Source of the DNA: Verrucomicrobiota bacterium
GTDB taxonomy: Bacteria; Verrucomicrobiota; Verrucomicrobiia; Limisphaerales; UBA1096
DNA length: 64,000 nt
NCBI GenBank assembly: GCA_014382705.1
Contig: JACNJE010000090.1
Location: 17,428 to 81,427 of the forward strand
Direction: 5' to 3'
Made by a program: the position numbers and the translations under genes. The stretch's first letter is position 1. Each line of letters opens with the position of its first letter. Below, piece after piece: positions 1 to 8,983 of this stretch. The notes below the pieces were generated by a model. It made no database searches. It was not told where the DNA came from and was given only the letters and a program-made list of their open reading frames with translations.

Positions 1-90
1 CTGAAGCTGTATGGACTCCGCTTCCCCGGCCCCCGTTCAAAATCGGTCGGCAATCCTTGGCCAGTTCCTTCCGCTTGGCCAAGCGGTGAG

Positions 91-1479
91 CTAGTGGCGG
101 GTGGCTTCCGCCTTGGCCATCGCCTCGGCCTTGAACTTGGCCAAGCGGCTGTGGATTTCGGGTTCGTTGGCCCAAAGCGCTTGGCCCCCTTCCGGCAGGC
201 GGTGGATGGGGTCGTAGTAGTAGAAGATCTCGCCCGGCTTGGCCGTGGGCGAGGTCCACGCGGACACGCCGATTTCGCGGTCGTAGAGTGTGTAGCTGGA
301 GATTTCCCGCTTGCCGCCGCCGCCGGGGGCATCGCAGACGACGCGGGGCGTGTTGAAGCCGGCGATTGATCCCTGCAACCGGCGCGACAACTGTTCCGCC
401 CTGTGCACCGTCGTGCGGAGGTGTTCGCAGCCCGGCACCATGTCGTGCAGGTAGACGTAGTACGGCTGGATGAGCAGACTGGAAAGTTTCTTGCTGGTGT
501 AGTGCAGACAGTCGAACCCGTCGTTCACCCCGCTGATGAGTACGGACTGGTTTCGGACACGAACACCGGTTTCGGACAGCGCCTTCATCGCGCGCGAGGT
601 CCACGCCGTGATCTCGCGGTCGGTGTTGAAGTGCGTGTGCAGCGCGACTTCCTTCATTCGCTCGCGGCCCAGTTGGCATACCTCGTCCAGCGCCGCCATC
701 CAGTCGGTGTCGCTGGTGAATTTCATCGGCATGATGGCCAGGCCCTTTGTCGCAAACCGGATCCGGCGCACGGTGGGAATCTCCAGCAGCGTAATCCCGA
801 TCTGGCGGATCTGGTTGGGTCGCAGCAGCAGGGCGTCCCCGCCGGAGATGACGATGTCCTCCAGGTCCGGATGGTTGCGGATGTAGTCAAACGTGGCATC
901 CCACTCGGTGGCATTCGCGCCGTAGGTGGATTTGCTTTTCACCGCCGTGCTGCCTCCGACAACCCGGCTGCGGGTGCAGAAGGAGCAGTAGACCGGGCAG
1001 AGCGTGATCGGCAAAAACAGCGCCTTGTCGGGATAACGATGCGTGAGGTACGGCGTCGCCTTGTTGCTGTCTTCGGCCAGCGAGTCGTCCATCGCGTGCG
1101 GGTGGTCGGGGACGAACTGCGAACCCAGCGGCAGGAACTGGCGGCGCACCGGGTCGTTCTCCACGTTGTCCCACAGGATGCGCGAGAAGATGTACGGCGT
1201 GAGGCGCACGTTCATCGGGGTCTTCAGCAGGCCGTCCTCGATGTCCGCAACCAGCGACGGCGTGGCCAACTCGCGCAGTGCCTCCTGAATGCCTTGGATG
1301 GAGGTCACCGAGTGGCGCTGCTGCCAGCGGAAATCCCCGAACGTCGCGGCGTCGACATCGCGCCAGGCGGGGATCGTCCGCCAAAACTCCGAGTGGTCGA
1401 ACGCATACGTCAGCGGCCCGCCGCCACCCGGCTGGGCGCAGGGCGATTCGCTTTGTACGGTTGTTGCCTCCTCGATCAT
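91..1479 (-). CDS. KamA family radical SAM protein (lysine 2,3-aminomutase-like)
   Basis: 462 aa; CPVYCSFC radical SAM CxxxCxxC motif, DIVISGGDALLL and C-terminal YYDPI context typical of KamA family. Confidence 0.88.
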   Translation of the reverse strand: MIEEATTVQSESPCAQPGGGGPLTYAFDHSEFWRTIPAWRDVDAATFGDFRWQQRHSVTSIQGIQEALRELATPSLVADIEDGLLKTPMNVRLTPYIFSRILWDNVENDPVRRQFLPLGSQFVPDHPHAMDDSLAEDSNKATPYLTHRYPDKALFLPITLCPVYCSFCTRSRVVGGSTAVKSKSTYGANATEWDATFDYIRNHPDLEDIVISGGDALLLRPNQIRQIGITLLEIPTVRRIRFATKGLAIMPMKFTSDTDWMAALDEVCQLGRERMKEVALHTHFNTDREITAWTSRAMKALSETGVRVRNQSVLISGVNDGFDCLHYTSKKLSSLLIQPYYVYLHDMVPGCEHLRTTVHRAEQLSRRLQGSIAGFNTPRVVCDAPGGGGKREISSYTLYDREIGVSAWTSPTAKPGEIFYYYDPIHRLPEGGQALWANEPEIHSRLAKFKAEAMAKAEATRH

Positions 1480-1560
1480 CGGCGATGCCTGTGCGGCACG
1501 GTCAATCAGGACGCCCAGTATAACGGCATGGCTGCATTTTACGAGTCTATTCAGCCTGCC

Positions 1561-2013
1561 TCACCGCTTGGTTTTGGAGGTGACCTTGATCTCCGAGATG
1601 ACCATTTCCCTGTCGATCGCCTTGCACATGTCGTAGATCGTCAGCGCGGCGGTCGAGACCGCCGTGAGCGCCTCCATCTCGACGCCGGTCCTGGCCGAGA
1701 TGCGGGCCGAGGCGGTGATGATGATCCGGTCGCGGCTGGCCGGGATTTCAAAACAGACCTCCGCGTGGGAGATCGGCAGCGGGTGGCAGAGCGGGATCAA
1801 CTCGGCGGTTTTTTTCGCGGCCATGATGCCGGCCAGGCGGGCCGTCGCCAGCACGTTGCCCTTGGCCGTGTCGCCGCTCTCGACCGCGTTGAGCGTGGCT
1901 GCGGCCAGGCGGATCTCGCCGCGGGCCGTCGCCTCGCGCGCCTGCTCCGGCTTGGCCGAGACGTCGACCATGCGGGCCTCGCCGTCGGCGTCGATATGGG
2001 TCAGTTCACTCAT
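1561..2013 (-). CDS. moaC: Cyclic pyranopterin monophosphate synthase MoaC
   Basis: 150 aa; ELIPLCHPLPISH and GVEMEALTAVSTAALTIYDMCKA motifs. Confidence 0.97.
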   Translation of the reverse strand: MSELTHIDADGEARMVDVSAKPEQAREATARGEIRLAAATLNAVESGDTAKGNVLATARLAGIMAAKKTAELIPLCHPLPISHAEVCFEIPASRDRIIITASARISARTGVEMEALTAVSTAALTIYDMCKAIDREMVISEIKVTSKTKR

Positions 2014-2783
2014 GCGCTCGGCTTGGCCAAGCCATCCTTCCAGCCGCGAATCATGCCAACCATGCGTTCCCGGAGCAACTCATCCGGCTGAATGTGTCTG
2101 GGGATAAAGTCCGGCGAGGTGCCGAGCAGGTCGGTGGTCACCAAGATTTGTCCGTCGCAGCGTTTGCCGGAACCGATCCCAATGGTCGGAATGTCAACCA
2201 AGCGCGTAATCTCACCGGCGACGGCCGGTGTCACAAGCTCGAGCACGACGCCGAACGCGCCGGCTTGGCCAAGCGCTTGGGCATCGGCAAGCAGCGCCTC
2301 CCGCTGCGCCTCGTCGCGGCCCTTGACCCGGTAACCGCCCTCCTCGAGCACGTGCTGCGGCAGCATGCCCAAGTGGCCAAGAAACGGAATGCCGGCGGCG
2401 CGGATCGCCTCGACCTGCGGAAGGATCGCCCGGCCGCCCTCGGCCTTGACCGCCTCGGCACCGGCGTCGGCCAAGCGCTTGGCCGACTCGACGGCTTGCT
2501 CCGGCGTCTCGTAAGTCTCAAACGGAAGGTCGGCGACGACAAGGCCGCGTGGCTTGGCCCGGGCGACGGCGCGGATGTGGTGCTCCATCTCCTCGAGCGT
2601 GACATGCGTGGTGTCCGGGTAGCCGAGAACGACCATCCCGAGCGAGTCGCCGACAAGCAGCAACGGCACCCCAGCAGCGTCGAGCAACTTGGCCATGGGG
2701 AAGTCGTACGCGGTCAGCGCCGCGATCGGCTCGTGGCCCTTGCGTTGTCGAATCGTTTGCGGCGTCTCCCGTGTCTCGCTCAA
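2010..2783 (-). CDS. panB: 3-methyl-2-oxobutanoate hydroxymethyltransferase PanB
   Basis: ALTAYDFPMAKLLDAAGVPLLLVGDSLGMVVLGYPDTTHVTLEEM. Likely TTG start at 2783; ATGA overlap with moaC. The track ORF extends upstream artefactually. Confidence 0.94.
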   Translation of the reverse strand: MSETRETPQTIRQRKGHEPIAALTAYDFPMAKLLDAAGVPLLLVGDSLGMVVLGYPDTTHVTLEEMEHHIRAVARAKPRGLVVADLPFETYETPEQAVESAKRLADAGAEAVKAEGGRAILPQVEAIRAAGIPFLGHLGMLPQHVLEEGGYRVKGRDEAQREALLADAQALGQAGAFGVVLELVTPAVAGEITRLVDIPTIGIGSGKRCDGQILVTTDLLGTSPDFIPRHIQPDELLRERMVGMIRGWKDGLAKPSA

Positions 2784-2830
2784 GCGGCAAGGTTCTCCCC
2801 GGTTCGCCGCGCGCTCAAGCGCAAACTCGG

Positions 2831-3562
2831 TTACCCGCCGCGCTTCGGATCGAGCCACGGCGTGCCGGACCAGTACCACTTGAACGACGGCAGCGACTCG
2901 GCGTGGCCGTCGGTGAAGCTGACATTGCTCTTGGTGTTGTGGCGCAGGTGCGGGCCGCCCCAGTTCGGGTCGCCGGAGGTGACGCAGCCGCCACAGGGCG
3001 CGCTGTTGCCGGGATCGTGAACAATCCAGCAGCCGGCTTTTTCCGGCGACTGCGGGGTGACGCATTTCTTCGGGTTGGTGGTGTTGACCGGCCGGCTGCC
3101 GCCGTCGGTCTTGTAAACGAGCGTGGCGGGGCTGCGGACGGCGCTTTCCTTGAGCGGGGCATATTCCCAGACACCGGGCCAGTTGCAGCCGCCGAGCCGA
3201 AAGTTTGCGGCATAGTTGTTCGTGGTTCGGCCAAAGTCGTAAATCGTCTCCTTGGTCTTGAACGGCTTGCTGGGGCAACGAAGGGTCTTTTTGGTTTCCT
3301 GATACGGCAGCAGATAATTGAACCACGACGTGCGGTTTTGCTGGCTGCCCACCAGCGTGAAGGTCCAGGCGAAGCGGTCGCCGTTGTCGCCGGTGTACAT
3401 TTTCGAGGCGAGCGTCAACTGCTTGATGTTGTTGAGGCAGTAGATTTCCTGCCCCTTGGCCTTGGCCTTGGCCAAGGCTGGCAACAGCAGGGCGGCCAGG
3501 ATGGCAATGATCGCGATGACCACCAGCAGCTCGATCAGCGTGAATGCGCGGTGGCGTTTCAT
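2831..3562 (-). CDS. Prepilin-type N-terminal cleavage/methylation domain protein, H-X9-DG family
   Basis: [34 protein letters not shown] prepilin motif and C-terminal [12 protein letters not shown] (H-X9-DG). Confidence 0.93.
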   Translation of the reverse strand: MKRHRAFTLIELLVVIAIIAILAALLLPALAKAKAKGQEIYCLNNIKQLTLASKMYTGDNGDRFAWTFTLVGSQQNRTSWFNYLLPYQETKKTLRCPSKPFKTKETIYDFGRTTNNYAANFRLGGCNWPGVWEYAPLKESAVRSPATLVYKTDGGSRPVNTTNPKKCVTPQSPEKAGCWIVHDPGNSAPCGGCVTSGDPNWGGPHLRHNTKSNVSFTDGHAESLPSFKWYWSGTPWLDPKRGG

Positions 3563-3576
3563 GGCTTGGCCAAGCG

Positions 3577-4590
3577 TTACGGCTTGGCACCCCAGTTGAG
3601 CAGGCGGCCCCTGCGGCTGGGCTTGTCCGGGGCGTTTTCGCTGCGCTGCAGCACGTTTTTGATGTCCACCTTTTTGGAGATGTGAAGCAAGGTCCGTTCC
3701 TTGGCCGCCCCGCTGAATTTTGACGAGGCCGCCTTGCTGCGCGCGGTCCCGCGCTTGGCCTTCCATTTGCCCGGCGCGGTCTTTGTATTGCCCGGTGCCT
3801 TGCGGCCGGAGAATTGGTTGGGATCGGCGGCCCGGCGCCGGGCTTCGAGGGCGTCCTGCTTGAGCTTGCGCAGAAACTCCAGCACGGCGGCGGTCTCGCG
3901 GCTGGCGGCGACGTCCGGGCGCAACACGCCGTTGGCCAGATTTTCGCGGACCTCGAGCGGCGTGATATCGAGATCGGGATTGAGCTTGCGTAACTCGCGC
4001 CGCACGGCGGACACGACCGGGTCGCTCAACATCATCGCGCCGAGGTAGTGGCGGTTGGTCACCTCCAGCCGGAGGCGGAAGTGATCCAGCCCCGCGCTCC
4101 GGTGCCCCTCGCGCGTCAGCAGGAACAGCGTCTCGAGGTGCGCGTCGCGGCTGGGCTGCATATGCGACAGGTCAAATGCCAGGACGACCGGTGTCTCCGG
4201 CCGGGTGTTGCCGGTGTCCTCGACATGATGCACCTGCCAGCCGATGCCGTTGGTCAGGACGATCCACTCGACGCCGTTGAGCAGCGCGTGCTGCGAGGTC
4301 GCCAGCAGGTAGCGGTCGTCTGGCGCGGCACCGACCGGGCTGACGCGCACCAGCATGGCGGCCGAGCCGCCGGAATGAATCGCGAAATCGTAAACCGCCT
4401 CGCGGTTGTCCAGCTCCGACGTCACCTCCGTGTAGCGGTCGAACCCGAACAGGTCCGACAACAGGTCGAGCGCCAGTGTGGCGGTGTCCGCGCGGCTGGC
4501 GTCGCGCTCCCGCGCCGCCTTGAGCAGCGGCTTAAACCGGCGCAACCCGGCGCGGAGACGTTCCCGGACTTTTTTCGTGATCTTGGCCAT
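3577..4590 (-). CDS. HsdR N-terminal-like (PD-(D/E)XK type) domain protein with Lys/Arg-rich tail
   Basis: 337 aa; [18 protein letters not shown]...[18 protein letters not shown]...[19 protein letters not shown] resembles stand-alone type I restriction HsdR_N domains. Confidence 0.6.
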   Translation of the reverse strand: MAKITKKVRERLRAGLRRFKPLLKAARERDASRADTATLALDLLSDLFGFDRYTEVTSELDNREAVYDFAIHSGGSAAMLVRVSPVGAAPDDRYLLATSQHALLNGVEWIVLTNGIGWQVHHVEDTGNTRPETPVVLAFDLSHMQPSRDAHLETLFLLTREGHRSAGLDHFRLRLEVTNRHYLGAMMLSDPVVSAVRRELRKLNPDLDITPLEVRENLANGVLRPDVAASRETAAVLEFLRKLKQDALEARRRAADPNQFSGRKAPGNTKTAPGKWKAKRGTARSKAASSKFSGAAKERTLLHISKKVDIKNVLQRSENAPDKPSRRGRLLNWGAKP

Positions 4591-4688
4591 TTGACCGGAC
4601 GGACGGGTGATTCAAAGCAAGCCACCTGCCAAAAGCAAGCCGACAATGCACTTGAAATGGCCCCGTTTGTCGCCCCTAATCGCCGCGC

Positions 4689-5762
4689 ATGAACAAGCGC
4701 TCACTCCAATTTCTACAGACGTTGGTCAACACTCCCAGCCCTTCCGGCCATGAATCTCGCGGCTTGCGCGTCTGGATGGACTACGTCAGCCAGTACGCCG
4801 ACGAGACCTATTCCGACGCCTACGGCAACTGTGTCGCCGTGCTCAACAAGGGCGGCGGCCCGAGGCTGATGCTCGCCGGTCACGCCGACGAGATCGGCAT
4901 GACGGTCAACTTCATCGACGCCGACGGCTACGTTTACGTGCGGCGACTCGGCGGCACCAACCCGGCGATCACCCGGGCACAGCGCGTCATCGTTCATTCC
5001 CGCAAAGGCCCGGTGACGGGCGTCGTCGGCAGTGTCGCGCCGCACCTCATGCGCACCGACACCGGCGCGCCGAAGGCGCCAAAAATTCACGAGGTGTTCA
5101 TCGACATCGGCGCCCGTTCCCGCAAGGCCGCTGAGAAACTCGTCCGCGTCGGAGACCCGATTACGCTCAATGACCAGTTCGAGATTCTGCGCGACGACCT
5201 CGTCGTGGCGCGGGCGTTCGACAACCGCGTCGGCACGTGGGCCGTGGCCGAGACACTGCGCCTGCTCAAGACCGGCAAAGCCAAGCTCAACGCCGAGGTG
5301 TGCGCCGTCGCCAACACGATGGAGGAGGTCGGCCTGTTCGGTGCGCGGCAGATCGCCTACTCGCTGCACCCCGACGTCGCGCTGGTGATGGACGTCACCC
5401 ACGCAACCGACTACCCGACCGTGGACAAGCGGCAGCACGGCGATATCAAGGTGGGGCAGGGGCCGACCGTCACCCACGGAAACTGCAACCACCCCGAAGT
5501 CATCAAGCGCGTCGAGCAAGTGGCCAAGCGGCTGAAGATCAAGTTGCAACACGAGGCGATCTCCGCGACGAGTGGCACCGACACCGACGCCGTGTTCTGG
5601 ACGCGCGGCGGCATCCCGAGCGGCCTCATCAGCCTGCCCAACCGCTATATGCACTCGCCGGTGGAAGTCGTCAGCTTGGCCGACCTCGAGCAGATCCCGC
5701 AGCTCATGGCTGGCTTCGCCAAGTCGCTGAAAAAAGGCGAGCAATTCAAAGTAAAGATTTAG
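4689..5762 (+). CDS. M42 family metallopeptidase
   Basis: 357 aa; TPSPSGHE, LAGHADEIGMTVNFID, ARAFDNRVGTWAVAE, NTMEEVGLFGA, SATSGTDTDAV motifs. Confidence 0.94.
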   Translation: MNKRSLQFLQTLVNTPSPSGHESRGLRVWMDYVSQYADETYSDAYGNCVAVLNKGGGPRLMLAGHADEIGMTVNFIDADGYVYVRRLGGTNPAITRAQRVIVHSRKGPVTGVVGSVAPHLMRTDTGAPKAPKIHEVFIDIGARSRKAAEKLVRVGDPITLNDQFEILRDDLVVARAFDNRVGTWAVAETLRLLKTGKAKLNAEVCAVANTMEEVGLFGARQIAYSLHPDVALVMDVTHATDYPTVDKRQHGDIKVGQGPTVTHGNCNHPEVIKRVEQVAKRLKIKLQHEAISATSGTDTDAVFWTRGGIPSGLISLPNRYMHSPVEVVSLADLEQIPQLMAGFAKSLKKGEQFKVKI

Positions 5763-5793
5763 CCAAGCGCTTGGCCAAGCGCCAATCAGCATC

Positions 5794-5976
5794 GGGCTGA
5801 AAGCCTGATTTTACGTAGCCGAGGGCAACGCCCTTGATATCGAACCGACAAATCCAACGTGCCCTGCAAGGGCATTTTAATCATAAAAAAATACGGTTGA
5901 ACACCCCTGCAGGGCTGTTTGTTATTGCGCTGATTCCAAGGGCGCAGCCCTCGGCTACGGAAAAGTCGCCTTACAG
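5794..5976. repeat. Hairpin-rich intergenic palindromic element (REP/BIME-like)
   Basis: Inverted arms GTAGCCGAGGGCAACGCCCTT (5815-5835) and AAGGGCGCAGCCCTCGGCTAC (5938-5958), with internal palindromes GCCCTGCAAGGGC (5861-5873) and CCCTGCAGGG (5905-5914). Confidence 0.8.
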
Positions 5977-5985
5977 GCGACAACT

Positions 5986-6759
5986 TCAGCGCTTGGTGTG
6001 GGAGCAGGTGCCGCGCTGGCTGGCGGCGACGAAGTCGATGAGCTGTCCCGCCAGTACGCCGGTGAACTCGGCGCGGGCTTTTTCCAGCGCGTCTTTCAAC
6101 AGGTCGCCGCTGAGGAAAATCGCGTGATACGTTTTCTTGAGCTGCGACCGTTCCTCAGCGGAGAACCCGGCGCGCTTGAGGCCGACGCTGTTGAGGCCGC
6201 ACATGCCGTTGATGCCGCGCACGATCGTGAATGGCGGCAGGTCGAGGCTCACCCCGGCGCAGCCCTGCATCATGGCGAACGCGCCAACCCGGCAGAACTG
6301 GTGCACCACGGCGTTGCCGGAGAGGAACGCGCCGTCGCCAATCATCGCATGACCGCCAACCAGCGCGCCGTTGGCGAGAATGACTTTGTTGCCGATGATG
6401 GCGTTGTGGCCGACGTGGCTGTTGGCCATGAAAAAGTTTTCCGATCCGATCCGCGTGTCTTCGTCGGGCGTGTTGGAGCGATGGAGGGTGACGTTTTCGC
6501 GGAAGGTGTTTCGCTCGCCGATGATGAGCCGGGTCGGCTCGCCGCTGTACTTCAAATCTTGCGGCGCGGCGCCGATGACGCAGCCGGTGTGAAACCGGTT
6601 TTCCGCGCCGATTGCGGTGTGGCCGGTGAGGTGAACATGCGGGCCAAGCTCGCAGCCGGCGCCGAGCGTAACCTGTTCATCGATGATTGAGAACGGGCCG
6701 ACCCGGACGCTTTCGTGCAGCTGCGCGTTCGCGTGGATGATGGCGGCGGGGTGGATCAT
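5986..6759 (-). CDS. lpxA: Acyl-ACP--UDP-N-acetylglucosamine O-acyltransferase LpxA
   Basis: 257 aa left-handed beta-helix hexapeptide repeats; IGAAPQDLKYSGEPTRLIIGERNTFRE. Confidence 0.97.
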   Translation of the reverse strand: MIHPAAIIHANAQLHESVRVGPFSIIDEQVTLGAGCELGPHVHLTGHTAIGAENRFHTGCVIGAAPQDLKYSGEPTRLIIGERNTFRENVTLHRSNTPDEDTRIGSENFFMANSHVGHNAIIGNKVILANGALVGGHAMIGDGAFLSGNAVVHQFCRVGAFAMMQGCAGVSLDLPPFTIVRGINGMCGLNSVGLKRAGFSAEERSQLKKTYHAIFLSGDLLKDALEKARAEFTGVLAGQLIDFVAASQRGTCSHTKR

Positions 6760-7463
6760 GCGTAAAAATAACCAAGCTCGCGCAGCGACGCGTAATCCTT
6801 TTCGCGCTCCGCCGTGCGGCGGCCAAGGATGATGTGGTCCAGCACGTCGATTTTCAACAACTTGCCGGCACGGATAATGTCGCGCGTGAACTTGATGTCG
6901 GCCTCGGACGGGGTGGGGTCGCCGCTCGGGTGGTTGTGCGCGAGGAACAGCGCCGAGGCGTTGGCGGTGATCGCGGGGCGGAACACGTCGCGCGGATGTG
7001 TCGTCAGCGAGTCGAGCGTGCCGCGCGCGAGCGTCTCCACACGGATCAGCCGCCGCTTGGCGTTTACCAGCACGACGTGGAAATGCTCGACCTCCAGCAG
7101 CCGGTTGTCCTCGCGAAGCAGTTGGGCGAGTTTTTCCGGCGTGTCGAGCACCGGCAGCTCGTGGCGCAACTCGTCAGCCATGCGCTTGGCCAGGCTGAAG
7201 GCGCTCTTGAGTGTGACCGCCTTGTCGCGGCCGACGCCTTTCACGCACAACGCCTCGACCGGCGCCTTGGCCAGCGCGTCGAGCGTGCCAAACTTGTTGA
7301 GCAGCGACTGGGCGACATCGATCGCCGACAGGCCCTGCGTGCCGGTGCGCAGCAAAATGGCGATGAGTTCACTGTCCTTGAGCGCGTCGGCGCCCTTGGC
7401 CAATAGCCGTTCGCGCGGCTTCTCGCTGTCGGGCAAATCCTTGATGCGGGTGGCCTCCGGCAT
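6756..7463 (-). CDS. radC: RadC family protein (JAB/MPN domain)
   Basis: DLPDSEKPRERLLAKGADALKDSELIAILLRTGT and AHNHPSGDPTPSEADIKFT. Confidence 0.96.
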   Translation of the reverse strand: MPEATRIKDLPDSEKPRERLLAKGADALKDSELIAILLRTGTQGLSAIDVAQSLLNKFGTLDALAKAPVEALCVKGVGRDKAVTLKSAFSLAKRMADELRHELPVLDTPEKLAQLLREDNRLLEVEHFHVVLVNAKRRLIRVETLARGTLDSLTTHPRDVFRPAITANASALFLAHNHPSGDPTPSEADIKFTRDIIRAGKLLKIDVLDHIILGRRTAEREKDYASLRELGYFYA

Positions 7464-7466
7464 GGG

Positions 7467-8957
7467 TCATTTTTCGGCGGCCTTGCGTTGGCGTCGGCGT
7501 TCCCGCTTGGGCTTGGTCGTTTTGTTTTTTGACGGCTGCGCGTTGACGGTTTTGTCCCACGAATTTGCCTCGCGCGGGCGATAGAGCGGCCGGCCGTCCA
7601 CCTTTGGCTGGTTGTCGATGACGGCTTGAAATTTTTTCAGCGCGGCCAAGTGCTCCGGCTTCTCGCTGTCGAGCAGGTTTTTTTGCTCGAGAGGATCGGT
7701 TTTAAGGTCGTACAGCGCGGCGATTTTTGGCTCGTGCTCGAGCCAAACCTTGTAACGCTTGTCGCGAAATACCCGGTCGGCGAAGTCGCGCGTGCCGCGC
7801 ACGCCGTTTTTGTCGAGTCGGCCCGCGCCGTGGCCAAGCGCCATGATCCAGTCGCGCGGCGAGTCGTCCGCCTGGCCAAGCAGCAGGGGAGCGAACGACT
7901 TGCCGTCGAGCGGGACGCCGCTGGGCAGCTGCGCTTGGCCAAGCTCGGCGAAGGTCGGCAGCAGGTCGGCGAAGTCGGTGAGGGCGTCGGTCTCGCGGCC
8001 GCCCGGGACGAGGCCGGGGCAGTTGACGATGAACGGTTGGCAGACACCACCCTCGTACTTGGAGGCTTTGCCGCCGCTTGGCCGATTGCCATCGACCGTG
8101 CCGAGCAGGCCGCCGCTGGTGCCGTTGTCGGTGGTGAAAATCACGATCGTCCGCTCGCGGATTTTCAACTCATCCAGCGCGCCGACCAAGCGCCCGACGA
8201 GGGTGTCGGTGTAACGCACCATCCCCTTCAGTTTGTCCCTGCCCGTGGCGGCTTTCGGTTCGTCGGGTGTCGGCACGAGCGGGCCGTGGGTGAGGGCCAT
8301 CGGGAAGTAGAGCATCATCGGCTCGTCGCGATGCTGCTTCATGTAATCGATGAGGAAGTTGCAGTAAACGTCCGGCCCGAATGTGCCCTCGTAGGTTTTG
8401 CTGCCGGAGCGGGTATGAATGTAGGCGTCCCAGTAACGTTTGCCGCTCGGCGGGTTGCCGGTCTCGTAGCCGGTCCAGACCGCCCAGTCATCGAAGCCGT
8501 GTTTTTTTAAGGCGTTGGGTTCGATGCGAAAGTCGTTAATCTGCCACTTGCCGGCGATCGCGGTGGCGTACCCGGCGCGCTTCATCACGGTGGCGAAGGT
8601 GGTGTACTTGGCCCAGTCGAAGTAGCCGATCCCCCAGCGCGGGACGTCCCAGTGGTTGACCCAGCCGGTGCGCCACGGGTATTGGCCGGTGAGCAGCGTG
8701 GCGCGGGTGGGGGTGCATTGTGGCATCGACCAGGCGTTGTGAAACTTGAGGCCACCCTTGGCCAAGCGGTCGATGTGCGGTGTCTCTATGTCGTCCGCGC
8801 CGTAGCAGGAAATCCAATCCTTGCCGAGGTCGTCGACCATGATGAACAGGATGTTCGGCTTGGCTGCGGAAATGGTTTGCAGGCCGAACGCACAAAGGAT
8901 TGTCAGGGAAAAAAACAGGCGTTGCACGGCGGAACCGTAGCCGCCCCGCCGCCCCAA
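7467..8957 (-). CDS. Sulfatase (arylsulfatase family), signal peptide
   Basis: KPNILFIMVDDLGKDW; formylglycine motif CTPTRATLLTGQYP. Confidence 0.95.
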   Translation of the reverse strand: MGRRGGYGSAVQRLFFSLTILCAFGLQTISAAKPNILFIMVDDLGKDWISCYGADDIETPHIDRLAKGGLKFHNAWSMPQCTPTRATLLTGQYPWRTGWVNHWDVPRWGIGYFDWAKYTTFATVMKRAGYATAIAGKWQINDFRIEPNALKKHGFDDWAVWTGYETGNPPSGKRYWDAYIHTRSGSKTYEGTFGPDVYCNFLIDYMKQHRDEPMMLYFPMALTHGPLVPTPDEPKAATGRDKLKGMVRYTDTLVGRLVGALDELKIRERTIVIFTTDNGTSGGLLGTVDGNRPSGGKASKYEGGVCQPFIVNCPGLVPGGRETDALTDFADLLPTFAELGQAQLPSGVPLDGKSFAPLLLGQADDSPRDWIMALGHGAGRLDKNGVRGTRDFADRVFRDKRYKVWLEHEPKIAALYDLKTDPLEQKNLLDSEKPEHLAALKKFQAVIDNQPKVDGRPLYRPREANSWDKTVNAQPSKNKTTKPKRERRRQRKAAEK

Positions 8958-8983
8958 GCCAAGCGCTTGGCCAAGCGGGTTGG

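Noticed and set aside
403-2091. 562-aa plus-strand ORF antisense to kamA and moaC
   Set aside because: Arg/Gly/His-rich composition typical of antisense translation in GC-rich DNA; overlaps two well-supported genes.
3466-3482. CTTGGCCTTGGCCTTGGCCAAGG run in the prepilin gene as a motif array
   Set aside because: Encodes the [11 protein letters not shown] segment commonly found in H-X9-DG pseudopilins, so it may be protein-driven; only the last unit matches the core.
2010-3590. 526-aa ORF as a single protein
   Set aside because: Only the C-terminal part is PanB; the N-terminal half is an out-of-frame reading of the prepilin gene.
5786-5983. 65-aa minus ORF between M42 peptidase and lpxA
   Set aside because: It is a translation of the palindromic intergenic element.
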